A stretch of DNA of 64,000 nucleotides from CAVRZJ01 sp964594125 (GTDB taxonomy: Bacteria > Acidobacteriota > Thermoanaerobaculia > Thermoanaerobaculales > Thermoanaerobaculaceae), in assembly GCA_964594125.1 (NCBI GenBank), contig CAZQLL010000018.1, positions 1 through 64,000 on the forward strand, in the 5' to 3' direction. Numbering within the stretch: position 1 is the stretch's first letter; every line of letters starts with the position of its first letter. Below the pieces are notes generated by a model that was given only the letters and a program-made list of their open reading frames with translations, made no database searches and was not told the origin of the DNA. Shown here piece by piece: positions 11,778 to 20,259 of the stretch. Made by a program: the position numbers and the translations under genes.

Positions 11778-13118
11778 TCACGGCGCGACGGCCAGCGCCC
11801 GCCTGGCGTCGGTACTGGCGGGATTGAGGCGGCCCGCTGCGGCGTCCTCCGGCCGCGCCAGCACCCACGAGCCGGCCGGCAGGCGCGACCCGGGAGTCCA
11901 ACGCCCCACCGGGCGCCGCGCGTAGAAGCGCGCGGTGTCGAGCGGCAACCCCTCGGCGATCAGCAGCACGGGCGCCTCGGCGGGAGGCGGCAGCGCCCGC
12001 AGGACGGCGCGCGTCGACTCGGCGGCGCGGTTGCGCAGGCGGCCGAGCGCGACCTCGCTTGCAGCGAGCATCAGCGTCGCCGCGCACAGCGCGGCGGCCG
12101 CGCGGCGCAGCCAGGGCGCGCGCTCGGCCAGCGGCGCGAGCCATGCCGCGGCGATCACCGCGAGCGCCGGGTAGAGGGGCATGGCGTACCAGTGGAGCTT
12201 GGTACCGGCCAGCGAGAAACCGATCAGGACGGTCCAGAACCAGGCGGCTGCGAGCACGCGCTCCGGCGCTCGCGGCGCCCGCAGGGCGGCAGCGGTGAAC
12301 GCGACGGCGGCGGCGGCGCCGGCCCAGTGCCACGGGTTGACCCAGTGGAAGAAGACGTACTCGAGGTAGTACCACCACGGTCCGCTGTTGCCCTCCACGG
12401 CGGTGCCGAGGCGGGCCGCGACGTGCACTCCGAAGTACGAGGCGGCAAACGCCGTGCCCTGAGCGGCGAGCTGGTACAGGTGCCACGGCGCCGCGATCGC
12501 CGCCCCCAGCGCCACGCCGCGGACCGCGACACGGCGGGCGGCCCGGTCTGCCGCCGCCCACGCCGCGAGCGGCGGGAGCGCAACCAGTGCCGCCGGCCCC
12601 TTGATCAGCAGTGCGGCCCCGAGCGCCGCCCCCAGCCGTGTCCAGGAGCCCGCCAGCGCCGCCAGGAACGCGAACGACAGCGCCGTCGCCAGCGGCACGT
12701 CGAGCATCGCCTGGCGGGAGAAGCGCAGCCATTGCGGTGCAACGCCGAGGATCGCCGCGGCCAGGAGACCGGCGCGCCGGCCGCCGAGGCGGCGGCCGAG
12801 AAGGCATGCCGCGCCGACTCCCGCGACGCCGAGCAACGCCACAGGCAGGCGGGCGGCGAGCTCGCGGTCGCCGAGCAGCGCCTGCGACGCCGCGATCAGC
12901 CAGAGCGCCAGAGGCGGCTTGTTGTTGAACGGGCGGCCGTCGAGGCGCGGCGTCCACCAGTCGCCGGTCTCGCGCATCTCGCGCACGACCGCCGCGTACG
13001 TCGCCTCGTCCCAGTCGCGCATCGCGTCGGCGCCAAGCGCGCCGAGGTACAGCGCCGCCGCGACGGCGAGCAACGCCACCTCGGGCAGCCACGCGCGCGC
13101 CCGGTGCAGGAGTCTCAC
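11778..13118 (-). CDS. ArnT/PMT-type membrane glycosyltransferase
   Basis: The 446-residue polytopic membrane protein has several hydrophobic helices. The N-terminal first loop has the D-W-D-E-A motif after the first membrane segment and the NNKPPLALWL segment, both typical of the PMT_2/ArnT family (GT39/GT83). These enzymes move a sugar from a polyprenyl-phosphate donor to lipid A or protein; the acceptor here is unknown. The start is taken as GTG at 13118, with TACGAT 6 nt upstream and no Shine-Dalgarno; the frame continues upstream as shadow sequence that would overlap the divergent HAD gene. It is shorter than E. coli ArnT (about 550). Confidence 0.82.
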   Translation of the reverse strand: MRLLHRARAWLPEVALLAVAAALYLGALGADAMRDWDEATYAAVVREMRETGDWWTPRLDGRPFNNKPPLALWLIAASQALLGDRELAARLPVALLGVAGVGAACLLGRRLGGRRAGLLAAAILGVAPQWLRFSRQAMLDVPLATALSFAFLAALAGSWTRLGAALGAALLIKGPAALVALPPLAAWAAADRAARRVAVRGVALGAAIAAPWHLYQLAAQGTAFAASYFGVHVAARLGTAVEGNSGPWWYYLEYVFFHWVNPWHWAGAAAAVAFTAAALRAPRAPERVLAAAWFWTVLIGFSLAGTKLHWYAMPLYPALAVIAAAWLAPLAERAPWLRRAAAALCAATLMLAASEVALGRLRNRAAESTRAVLRALPPPAEAPVLLIAEGLPLDTARFYARRPVGRWTPGSRLPAGSWVLARPEDAAAGRLNPASTDARRALAVAP

Positions 13119-13124
13119 CCCGCC

Positions 13125-13130
13125 ATCGTA
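13125..13130 (-). promoter_or_regulatory. -10-like box for leaderless glycosyltransferase gene
   Basis: On the minus strand TACGAT is followed by 6 nt and the GTG start, with no ribosome site. The expected transcription start would fall at the start codon. Confidence 0.4.
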
Positions 13131-13143
13131 GCTTCTCGTCCCT

Positions 13144-13199
13144 CCGGAGCCCGGAGCCCGGAGCCCGGAGCCCTGAGCCCGCAGCCCCGAGTCCGGTAC
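13144..13199. repeat. Heptamer tandem array, 8 units
   Basis: Four exact CCGGAGC units are followed by four degenerate units (CCTGAGC, CCGCAGC, CCCGAGT, CCGGTAC), all in 7-bp register. The array fills the divergent promoter region between the glycosyltransferase gene and the HAD gene. It resembles the short tandemly repeated repetitive (STRR) heptamers described in cyanobacteria, but the unit sequence differs. Confidence 0.8.
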
Positions 13200-13216
13200 G
13201 CGGACGCCGCCTCTGT

Positions 13217-13222
13217 CACAAT
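13217..13222 (+). promoter_or_regulatory. -10-like box for leaderless HAD gene
   Basis: CACAAT lies 6 nt before the ATG at 13229 and there is no Shine-Dalgarno. This spacing would place transcription start on the start codon. Confidence 0.4.
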
Positions 13223-13228
13223 CCCGGC

Positions 13229-13909
13229 ATGGACGCGGTGATCTTCGACTTCGACGGCGTGATCGTGGACAGCGAGCCGGTGCACCACGCCGGCTTCGCG
13301 CGGGTGCTGCGCGGCCGCGGCATCGACCTGAGCTGGGGGGACTACCGCGAGCGATACCTCGGGTACGACGATCGCGACTGCTTCCTCGCCGTCTGCGCCG
13401 ACCGCGGCGTCGCGCTCGCCGAGGAGGAGCTCGCGGCGTTGATCGCGGCCAAGACCGCGACCGTCCGCGAGGTGCTGGCGGCCTCGGCCGAGGCGCTGCC
13501 GGGCGCCGTCGCGCTGATCCGGGCGCTCGACCTCGCCGGCGTGCCGCTGGCGATCTGCTCCGGCGCGCTGCGCCCGGAGATCGAGGCGGCGGCGCGCCGT
13601 GTCGGCATCCTGGAGCGCTTCGCGGCCGTGGTGGCGGCCGAGGACGTTGCTGCCGGAAAGCCCGACCCGGCCGGGTACGCGCTCGCCGTCGCGCGACTGG
13701 GCGCCGCCGCCGGTCGTCCGCTGCGCCCGTGCGCCTCGCTGGCGATCGAGGACTCGCCCGCGGGGATCGCGGCCGCGCGGGGCGCCGGGCTGCACGTGCT
13801 CGCCGTCGCCACCTCGTACGAACGCGGCGCGCTCGCTGCAGCGGACCTGGTCGTGGCGTCGCTGGCGGGGGTGGACGTCGCGACGCTCGCCGCGCTGGCG
13901 ACTGCGTGA
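13229..13909 (+). CDS. HAD phosphatase, beta-phosphoglucomutase-like
   Basis: The 226-residue cytoplasmic HAD protein begins with the DFDGVIVDSEP motif: Asp7 is the nucleophile and Asp9 the acid/base. A C1 cap follows at about 15-85. Later motifs are a Ser in ICSGA near residue 110 and the motif IV acidic pair IEDSPAG near 173. The family includes beta-phosphoglucomutases and sugar-phosphate phosphatases, and the position between glgP and the GH13 gene favours a hexose-phosphate substrate (inference). No ribosome site is present and a -10-like box lies 6 nt upstream. Confidence 0.85.
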   Translation: MDAVIFDFDGVIVDSEPVHHAGFARVLRGRGIDLSWGDYRERYLGYDDRDCFLAVCADRGVALAEEELAALIAAKTATVREVLAASAEALPGAVALIRALDLAGVPLAICSGALRPEIEAAARRVGILERFAAVVAAEDVAAGKPDPAGYALAVARLGAAAGRPLRPCASLAIEDSPAGIAAARGAGLHVLAVATSYERGALAAADLVVASLAGVDVATLAALATA

Positions 13910-14303
13910 GCGGCCGGCTGCCTCCCCCTGGAGTGCCGAAGGCGCGTTCGCGGGACCGTTCAGCAGCGCGGGCGGAGCCCGCGCCACGGATGGAGAGAGG
14001 GGCGCACATGCAACAAGGCGCAGGGCGGGCCGCGCGGGATGGACGAGAGTCAGTGGGCAGGGGTACCGCACCGTCGACTGCCGATTCCGTTTCAGTACCT
14101 CTGCTGCAGAAGCTCGCGAACTGCACTCAACAGACCAGAACCAACCGCTTTCTGCTGCCCGTCCGGGCCTCCCCGGGAGTGCCCCGGACGTCCCCGAACT
14201 GCAGTTTCACTGAGCCCCTGCCCACTGCCGCTCATAATCTCGGCTCCGGATCGCCTTCTGTCAAGGGTGCCGCGCGGCGGCGTGACGCGCTACCCTTGAT
14301 CGG
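13910..14303. other. 394-bp non-coding stretch with a 13-bp inverted repeat
   Basis: No convincing gene is visible. A perfect 13-bp inverted repeat (14051-14063 and 14215-14227) flanks about 150 bp whose left half (14070-14160) is noticeably less GC-rich than the surroundings. A 9-nt word GAACTGCAC/G recurs inside. This could be a small mobile or RNA element, but nothing recognisable was identified. Confidence 0.35.
14291..14296 (+). promoter_or_regulatory. -10-like box for the SUI1 gene
   Basis: TACCCT lies 7 nt before the ATG at 14304. No ribosome site is visible in between. Confidence 0.35.
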
Positions 14304-14657
14304 ATGAGCGACCCGCGCCGTGCCCGCCTCGCGTACTCGACGGAGAGAGGCAGTGCTTGCCCGCGCTGCGGCTGGCCGGCGCGCGAGTGCCGTTGCTCGG
14401 CGGCGCAGGAGCAAGTGGTGCCGGCGCGCGTTGTGGCGCACCTCCGGATCGAGAAGAAGGGGCGCGGCGGCAAGACCGTGACGGTGGTCGACAGCCTGCC
14501 GCGCAACCGCGCCTTCCTCGCCGAGCTCGCGGCCGAGCTGAAGCGGCGCTGCGGGTCCGGCGGTACGGCGCGCGAGGCGGCGATCGAAATCCAGGGCGAC
14601 CACCGCGAGACGTTGCGCGCCGTCCTTGCCGCTCGCGGCTGGACGGTGAAGGGATGA
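14304..14657 (+). CDS. yciH: SUI1/eIF1-like translation factor (YciH family)
   Basis: The 117-residue protein has an N-terminal zinc-ribbon-like CPRCG and CRC pair (residues about 19-31) and a C-terminal SUI1 domain with GRGGKTVT, the lysine-rich loop and the closing IQGDHRE segment (about 48-115). Bacterial YciH relatives bind the 30S subunit and affect start-codon fidelity under stress. This is of interest here because many genes look leaderless. It is monocistronic, with a hairpin between it and the convergent GH13 gene. Confidence 0.88.
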   Translation: MSDPRRARLAYSTERGSACPRCGWPARECRCSAAQEQVVPARVVAHLRIEKKGRGGKTVTVVDSLPRNRAFLAELAAELKRRCGSGGTAREAAIEIQGDHRETLRAVLAARGWTVKG

Positions 14658-14706
14658 CCGCACCTGCGGCGGGCGCCGCCGCGTCGGCAGGCGCTCCGGC
14701 ATGGTG

Positions 14707-14738
14707 GCGCCGCCTCGCCCCTCCGGGCGCGGCGGCGC
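14707..14738. terminator. Hairpin between convergent genes
   Basis: A 14-bp stem with one mismatch (14707-14720 pairing 14725-14738) and a CTCC loop sits between the SUI1 gene and the GH13 gene, which converge here. There is no T-run, as is common in GC-rich genomes, so a bidirectional terminator is inferred. Confidence 0.45.
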
Positions 14739-14757
14739 TGGCGGCATGCCGCGTACC

Positions 14758-17700
14758 TCACGCCGTGACGTCGGCGGGCGGTGCCGCCGCAGGCTTTCCC
14801 GGTGCGGCGGCGAGGGCGATGAAACGCTCCACTTGGAACTCCGAGCGCCGAGCGGCGTCGCGCAGGCGTTGCGCGACGCGCACGATGGCGGCGGTGTGCA
14901 GCGCCCCTTCGGTGGCGGTCATGCCGGGCTCGGCGGCGTGGGCGGCCGTGGCGGCGGCGACGAGCAGCGACAGCAGCCGGTCGGCCGCCTCGCGGTTGAA
15001 CCAGAGCACGTCGCGGTGGCGGTTCACCTGCAGGACGTGGCGCACGTCAGCATCCGCCAGCCACGTCTCGACGACGCCGCCGAGCGGCTCGTCGCCGGTG
15101 ACGAGGTCGCGGTACCACTCCTGGTGGGCGACGAGCACCTTGACGGTGAGGACCGCGTGCGCGGCCGCACCTTCGTCGGCGCCGAGCGCGGCGAACGTCT
15201 GGGCGAGGATGCGCGCCAGCAGCCACTCGTCGAGACCGCTGCGCGCGTGCTGCGCCGCGTCTTCGCGCGCCACCGCGGCGCCGAGCGAGCGGGTGAGCGC
15301 CCAGGCGAGCAGCACCGGCATCTCCGGTGGGCCGGGAGCGAGCCGTGGGGCAGCGGCCGGGGCCGCGTGAGCCCCGGCAGCGGCGGCGGGCTGGGGGGCG
15401 GCCGGTGGCGCCGTGGTCGCGCCGGCGGCGGACGCAGCCGGGGCGGCCGGCGCCGCACCGGTGTCCGCTTGCGCGGCCAAGGCTTCGGCGCCCGGCGCCT
15501 GCGGTGCCTCGGCCGCGGCCAGTTCCAGCAGTGCGGCGACCGTCCGGCGGACCTCGGCGGCGGCCCGGCGCTCGTCGCCGCGGCCGGCGATGAGCTGCCG
15601 GACCTCCGCGAGCACGCGCAGCGCGCCCGCCTCGACCTCGTCGAGCAGCGCCGCGCGCGCCGCCGAGCCCGCGCCTGAAGCGGCCGCGTCGGCGAGGCGG
15701 CGGAGGGCGTCGGCGCCGGCGAGCGCCGTGAACGCCTCGTGGAGGGGCTGCAGAAAGGTGCGGCGCAGCGCCTCGGCGATGCTCGGCACGCCGCGGCCGC
15801 CGAGGAACTCGCAGAGGTTGAACCAGCGCCGGGTTGCGTCGTCCTCGACCTGCCGAAAGTCGACGAAGACGTGGCGGCGGTAGGCGCCGAGCTCGACCCA
15901 CAGCCCGTGCTCGATCAGCTCGCGGTTGGACCGCAGGTACTCGAGCCCCGTGGCCTGGTCGCGGAAGATCGAAAACCAGCGCTCGCCGCACTCGAGGCCG
16001 AGCCCCTCGTGAAGTGCGGCGGTGGCGAGGTTGCGCTCCTCGCCACGCCTGACCGCCCAGGCGGCCGAGGTCCGCACCCAGCCGCGGGTGTCGGCCCAGC
16101 GGTTGTGGTAGATCACGAGCGCGCGATCGTCGCCGTGCCTGTTCGAGAAGGCGAACACGTCCTCGTTGACCGACCCGTCGGCGGTGATGAAGTCGTACAG
16201 GCGGAAGTGCTCCACGCCGGCGAACAGGTGGCGACGGTGGAGGAGCGGGAACAGCTCCTGCTCGTGGCGCCACACGAGGTGGCCGTCGGCGTGCTCGTCG
16301 CGGTAGGCGCGGCGGTACTCCATCCCGTACTTCTCGGTCAGGCCCTCGACCTGGCCGTGCCCGAACATCGGCAGGCCGGGCAGCGTCGCCAGCAGGGTGG
16401 CGATGCCGAAGTACTTGTCGCCCTTGCCGAACTGGTCGACCGCGGTGCGCTCGTCGGGGTTGTTCATGAAGTTGACGTAGCGCTTGAGCACCTCGGGGTC
16501 GAACTCGAGGGTGTTCTTGAGCACGCTGCGGTACTTGGCGTTGTCCTCGTCGCGCAGCATGTTCATGAACGCGGAGTTGTAGACGCGGTGCATCCCGAGC
16601 GTGCGGACGAAGTACCCTTCCATCAGCCAGAACGCCTCGGCGAGCAGCAGCGTGTCGGGCGCCTCTGCGGCGACACGGTCGACCACCTCGCGCCAGAACT
16701 CCACCGGCATCGCGGCGTCGAGCTGCTCGCGCGTGAGGCCGAGGCCGGCGCGCGTCGGGATCGCCCCGCCCGTTCCCGGCTCGGGGAACCACAGCCGCTG
16801 GTAGTGCTTCTTGGCCAGCGTCATCGCCGCGTCGAAGCGGATGATCGGCGACAGCCGCGCGACGTGGAGGATCGTCTGGATCACCGCCTCGCGCACCTCG
16901 GGGATAAGGTAGTTGAGCTGCGCGGTGTCGTTCCACGGCATCGAGGTGCCGTCGTTGCCGTGGTAGACGAAACGCTCGGCCCCCGTCCAGCGGTCGACCC
17001 GCTTGAACACGACGGCAGCGTCGGAGCGCGAGTAGTAGTGGTCCTCGAGGAAGATGCCGACACGGTCGTCGCTCGAGAGGTCGGGGCCGTTGAAGGAGTA
17101 CGCCGGGAACGGCGAGTGGTCGAGCGCGATGAACCAGTTCGGGTGCTCGACGACCCAGCGCGAGTCGATCCCCATGTGGTTCGGGACCATGTCGGTGGCC
17201 ATGCGGATCCCGCGCCGCCAGGCGCGCTCCCTGAGCGCCTGGTACGCCGCCTCGCCGCCGAGGTCGTCGGCGATGCGGTAGTCGGCCAGCGAGTAGGCGG
17301 AGGCGACCGCCTCCGGGTTGCCGCAGAGCTGCTTGATGCGCTGCGAGGCACGCGAGCGCTCCCAGACGCCGATCAACCACAGCCCGGAGAACCCCCAGCG
17401 CGCCAGCGTGTCGAGCTCCTCGTCGGGGATCTCGTCGAGGCGCGACAGCGTGCGGCCGTACCGCCGCGAGAGCTGGTCGAGCCAGACGTAGGCGTTCTTG
17501 GCGATCAGCACGAGGCGCGGCATCCACTCGCGGTCGGGGCTGAACCGCTCGGGCTCCGCGGCGAGGCCGCCGAACTCGAGGACGGGTGCGTGTCCGGGCG
17601 GCGGTGCGCCGCCGGCGCCGGGGCCGCCGACCACCGGCTTCTCCTCCTCCGCGATCATGTCGAGGCCGGCGAGCAGACGGTACACCAGCTCGCCGAGCAG

Positions 17701-18408
17701 GAACCCCCAGTGCTCCCGGATGTACTCGAGCTGCCCCGCGAGCGAGTGCGGTACGGCCACCGCGGGTGCGCGCAGCATGTCGACGAGGTTCTGGTGCGCC
17801 GGTCCGAAGAACGGCTCGCTGTCGAAATGCGCCCGCAGCCCGGCGGCGAGCCGCACGTACGCGGTGTCGCGCCGCAGTGGACCGTCGTCGAACAGCTCCG
17901 CGAGCGGCGCGGAGGCGGGGTTGGCGTTGGCGAGGTGGAGCATCAGCAGCTCCTCGAGCAGCACCTCGCGATTGGGTACGCCGCCGGTCTCCCCTTCGAG
18001 GTAGCGGCGTGGCTCGATCTCGCCGCGGTGGACCGCGAGCGGCGGGAACTCGTCGACGAAACGCAGCAGCGTCGCGTCGACCGCCGCGGCGCCATGCTCC
18101 GAGGTGAGGGCCGCCAGTGCGTTCGCCAGCGAGCGCGGGCTCCTCTCGCGCCGGTACTTCTCGAGGACCAGGTGCAGCACCTCGTCGATCAACCCGAGCG
18201 CGTTGATCTGTCCGGCGCGCACCGCGGTCTCGGGAAAACGCGCGAGGTCGCGGCGGGCGTTGAGGCGCTGGGCGAGCACGCGAGCGGCGTGGAAGTTGGC
18301 GACCACCACGCCGCCACGCAGCGCGAACAGGCTCTCGTCGATGCCGTAGCGCCCGCGCGCCAGGCGCGAGATGTGGAACTCACGGTCCGGACCGTGCCGG
18401 TCGACCAT
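14758..18408 (-). CDS. Giant GH13 alpha-amylase-family enzyme
   Basis: The 1216-residue enzyme carries a GH13 barrel in the middle (about 330-800) between a long helical N-terminal region and an Ala/Pro-rich linker with a helical C-terminal domain. Catalytic residues can be placed: nucleophile Asp526 in IIRFDAAMT and acid/base Glu591 in LLLAEAFW. The third acidic residue probably lies in FMNNPDE near 650, where the usual N-H-D is N-P-D-E. Early barrel motifs include MVPNHMG. It is at least twice a typical amylase in length. It pairs with glgP in the region, so intracellular glucan trimming or remodelling is likely. No signal peptide is seen. A ribosome site and a TACAAT box (18463-18468) lie upstream. 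Confidence 0.85.
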   Translation of the reverse strand: MVDRHGPDREFHISRLARGRYGIDESLFALRGGVVVANFHAARVLAQRLNARRDLARFPETAVRAGQINALGLIDEVLHLVLEKYRRERSPRSLANALAALTSEHGAAAVDATLLRFVDEFPPLAVHRGEIEPRRYLEGETGGVPNREVLLEELLMLHLANANPASAPLAELFDDGPLRRDTAYVRLAAGLRAHFDSEPFFGPAHQNLVDMLRAPAVAVPHSLAGQLEYIREHWGFLLGELVYRLLAGLDMIAEEEKPVVGGPGAGGAPPPGHAPVLEFGGLAAEPERFSPDREWMPRLVLIAKNAYVWLDQLSRRYGRTLSRLDEIPDEELDTLARWGFSGLWLIGVWERSRASQRIKQLCGNPEAVASAYSLADYRIADDLGGEAAYQALRERAWRRGIRMATDMVPNHMGIDSRWVVEHPNWFIALDHSPFPAYSFNGPDLSSDDRVGIFLEDHYYSRSDAAVVFKRVDRWTGAERFVYHGNDGTSMPWNDTAQLNYLIPEVREAVIQTILHVARLSPIIRFDAAMTLAKKHYQRLWFPEPGTGGAIPTRAGLGLTREQLDAAMPVEFWREVVDRVAAEAPDTLLLAEAFWLMEGYFVRTLGMHRVYNSAFMNMLRDEDNAKYRSVLKNTLEFDPEVLKRYVNFMNNPDERTAVDQFGKGDKYFGIATLLATLPGLPMFGHGQVEGLTEKYGMEYRRAYRDEHADGHLVWRHEQELFPLLHRRHLFAGVEHFRLYDFITADGSVNEDVFAFSNRHGDDRALVIYHNRWADTRGWVRTSAAWAVRRGEERNLATAALHEGLGLECGERWFSIFRDQATGLEYLRSNRELIEHGLWVELGAYRRHVFVDFRQVEDDATRRWFNLCEFLGGRGVPSIAEALRRTFLQPLHEAFTALAGADALRRLADAAASGAGSAARAALLDEVEAGALRVLAEVRQLIAGRGDERRAAAEVRRTVAALLELAAAEAPQAPGAEALAAQADTGAAPAAPAASAAGATTAPPAAPQPAAAAGAHAAPAAAPRLAPGPPEMPVLLAWALTRSLGAAVAREDAAQHARSGLDEWLLARILAQTFAALGADEGAAAHAVLTVKVLVAHQEWYRDLVTGDEPLGGVVETWLADADVRHVLQVNRHRDVLWFNREAADRLLSLLVAAATAAHAAEPGMTATEGALHTAAIVRVAQRLRDAARRSEFQVERFIALAAAPGKPAAAPPADVTA

Positions 18409-18462
18409 CGTGCCGCCCCCTCCCGGCCGCGGGCAACCGGCCGGGCTTGCTGGATCGGCTCG

Positions 18463-18468
18463 ATTGTA
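18463..18468 (-). promoter_or_regulatory. -10 box upstream of the GH13 gene
   Basis: TACAAT on the minus strand lies about 54 nt before the start codon and gives a short leader containing a GGGAGGGGGCGG ribosome site. No good -35 element was found at the standard spacing. Confidence 0.4.
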
Positions 18469-18684
18469 GAGAGGTTCGGCGCTCCCGGGGGCAGCGGAAT
18501 CCTACGGCGGCCGCCGGCCGCCTTCCAGGGCAACGCGGCCCCCGAACACCGCTCCCCGGACGGGCGCACGTCGCACAGCGAAGGTGGGGCCGGCGCTGGG
18601 CGCCGGCTGCGCGCGCGCAACCGCGTCCCACAGCGGCGCTTCCTGCCTCGTGCGATCGCCGCACCGCGGCGTACCGCAGCTTCC

Positions 18685-18831
18685 AAGGAAACCGGCAAGG
18701 ACGGGAGCGCGGGCGCCCTCGCCCGCGTGGGGGTTCTTCTGGCGGGGCTCGGGCCGGCGAGGGCGCCGGCCCTGCCGGGGGTTTCCTGTCCCGGCCGCCC
18801 GCCGCGCCGCGGTGTACCCCTGCTCAGGATG
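18685..18831 (+). repeat. Dispersed two-hairpin repeat, copy 1
   Basis: The element begins with AAGGAAACC and its core closes with GGTTTCCT at 18787. Hairpin 1 is CGCGGGCG-CCCT-CGCCCGCG (18708-18727). Hairpin 2 is GGGCCGGCG-AGGG-CGCCGGCCC (18751-18772). The two loops are complementary. A trailing segment containing CCCTGCTCAGGATGAC is shared with copy 3. The preceding stretch 18469-18684 holds nothing recognisable. Confidence 0.8.
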
Positions 18832-20173
18832 ACCCCTGCCCGGCGCTTTCGCGCCGGGCAGGGGTCAACTGAACGCGGAACTCGAAGTCGACCTCGCCGG
18901 CGCGGATCTGGTCGCCGGGCTGCAGGCGGCGCACGCGGACCCGCTGGCCGTTGACGGTCGTCCCGTTGGTCGTCTCGAGGTCGGCGATGAAGTAGCCGCC
19001 GTCCTTGAACACGATGCGGAAGTGCTGGGCGCTCAACGTCGGGTCCCCGATCGCCACGGTGTTCACCTTCGGCGCGCGGCCCACGGTGAGCGGCGCGCCG
19101 GGGTCGATCGGGACGGTGCGCGGCACCCTGCGGCGCTCCTTGACCACGAGTACGGCCTGCTCTCCGAGGATGAACGTCTTGTCGATGGGCTCGTCGAGTG
19201 GCGCCCGCGCCAGGAGCTCGGGGGAGAGCGGCGCCTCGGGCTCCGGCGGCGGCTCCTGCGGCGTCGCGGCGACGGCGCGCGCCAGGCTCTCGCGGTCGCG
19301 GAGCTCGCGGATCTCCGAGTCGGCTCGCTCGGCCTCGGCCCGGCAGTGCGGGCAGCTCTCGTCCCACGCCTCGAGGGGCAGGCCGCAGCGCTCGCATGCC
19401 CGCTGCTCCTCCCGGCGCTGCCGCCGCCACAGCACGACGGCGGTCGCGAGCGCGGCCACCGCGAGGACCAGCGCGACCGGTATCCAGACGGGCAGCGACA
19501 TCGCGCCTTCGGCGGGCAGCGGCGTCGGCGCCGGCGTCGGCGTCGAGCGGGGCGGCGGCACCGCTGTCGGCACGCTGCGCGCGGCGGCCTCGGCGGCGCC
19601 GCGGCGGGCGCTCTCGACGGCGATCAGGAGGTCGGCGGCGGCGCCGGGACCGCTCCTGCCGACGTACGCCCCCTCGGTGAGCAGCGCGAGCCGGCGCAGC
19701 GCCCTCTCGTCGACGCGGCGCCCGACGCCGATGGCGACGATGCGCACTCCGTTGGCGCCGCACAGCCGCACCACGTCGTCGGTGGTGGTCGCCGAGTTCT
19801 CGTCGCGCCCGTCGCTGGCCAGCACGATCACGCCGCCCTGCGGCAGCGCTCTGGCGGCCTGGAAGAGCGCGTCGTTGAGCAGGGTGAACGAGCCGTGCGG
19901 CATCAGCGCCGAGATCGCCGCGCTGCTGCGATCACGCGACTCGCCGGGCCGCGCGAGCCAGCGGGTCGCGTCGGCGAACTCGAGCGCTCCGACCGGCGTG
20001 TCGACCGGCAGCCGGTTGGCCAGCGCCTGCAGCGACTCGGCGATCGCCGCGAGCTCCCCGCCGCCGACCGACCGGCTGGCGTCGATGGCGAGCACGACGG
20101 GCACGGGCCCCGCGGCGAACAGCGGCGGAACCGAGAGGATCGCGGCGGCGACGGCAATCGCGGCTCTTCGCAT
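18824..20173 (-). CDS. VWA domain - membrane - zinc ribbon - FHA protein
   Basis: The 449-residue protein has a signal peptide (about 1-20) and a von Willebrand A domain (about 25-190) with the MIDAS motif DASRS at 31-35. A Pro-rich stretch is followed by a membrane helix (about 228-248), a zinc ribbon with two CxxC pairs (about 258-276) and an FHA domain (about 345-435). The VWA part is outside and FHA inside, an arrangement suited to passing a surface signal to phosphothreonine proteins (inference). The last 13 codons and the stop lie in a 16-bp perfect hairpin and the adjoining dispersed repeat, so the native C-terminus may have been replaced by repeat sequence. Confidence 0.87.
   Translation of the reverse strand: MRRAAIAVAAAILSVPPLFAAGPVPVVLAIDASRSVGGGELAAIAESLQALANRLPVDTPVGALEFADATRWLARPGESRDRSSAAISALMPHGSFTLLNDALFQAARALPQGGVIVLASDGRDENSATTTDDVVRLCGANGVRIVAIGVGRRVDERALRRLALLTEGAYVGRSGPGAAADLLIAVESARRGAAEAAARSVPTAVPPPRSTPTPAPTPLPAEGAMSLPVWIPVALVLAVAALATAVVLWRRQRREEQRACERCGLPLEAWDESCPHCRAEAERADSEIRELRDRESLARAVAATPQEPPPEPEAPLSPELLARAPLDEPIDKTFILGEQAVLVVKERRRVPRTVPIDPGAPLTVGRAPKVNTVAIGDPTLSAQHFRIVFKDGGYFIADLETTNGTTVNGQRVRVRRLQPGDQIRAGEVDFEFRVQLTPARRESAGQGSS
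18831..18866 (-). terminator. Perfect 16-bp hairpin at the end of the VWA-FHA gene
   Basis: Stem 18831-18846 pairs perfectly with 18851-18866 around a TTTC loop. It lies within the final codons of the VWA-FHA gene and adjoins dispersed repeat copy 1. It could act as a terminator or mRNA-end stabiliser despite lacking a T-run. Confidence 0.5.
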
Positions 20174-20194
20174 GGAGGTGGCGTCTCCGCGCGG

Positions 20195-20200
20195 ATTCTA
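20195..20200 (-). promoter_or_regulatory. -10 box for the VWA-FHA gene
   Basis: TAGAAT on the minus strand lies 21 nt before the start codon. It is a 5 of 6 match to the sigma70 -10 consensus. No clear -35 was found. Confidence 0.4.
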
Positions 20201-20259
20201 ACACCGCCCCCGGGGAGCCCGCGGGCCGCGAGCGACGGCGTTTCCGGCTGCCGCAGCCG

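Noticed and set aside
13910..14303. tRNA or known riboswitch in the gap
   Set aside because: No cloverleaf, CCA end or familiar riboswitch core could be found.
15739..18954. 1071-codon plus-strand open frame opposite the GH13 gene
   Set aside because: The opposite strand has recognisable GH13 catalytic motifs; this frame is a compositional shadow.
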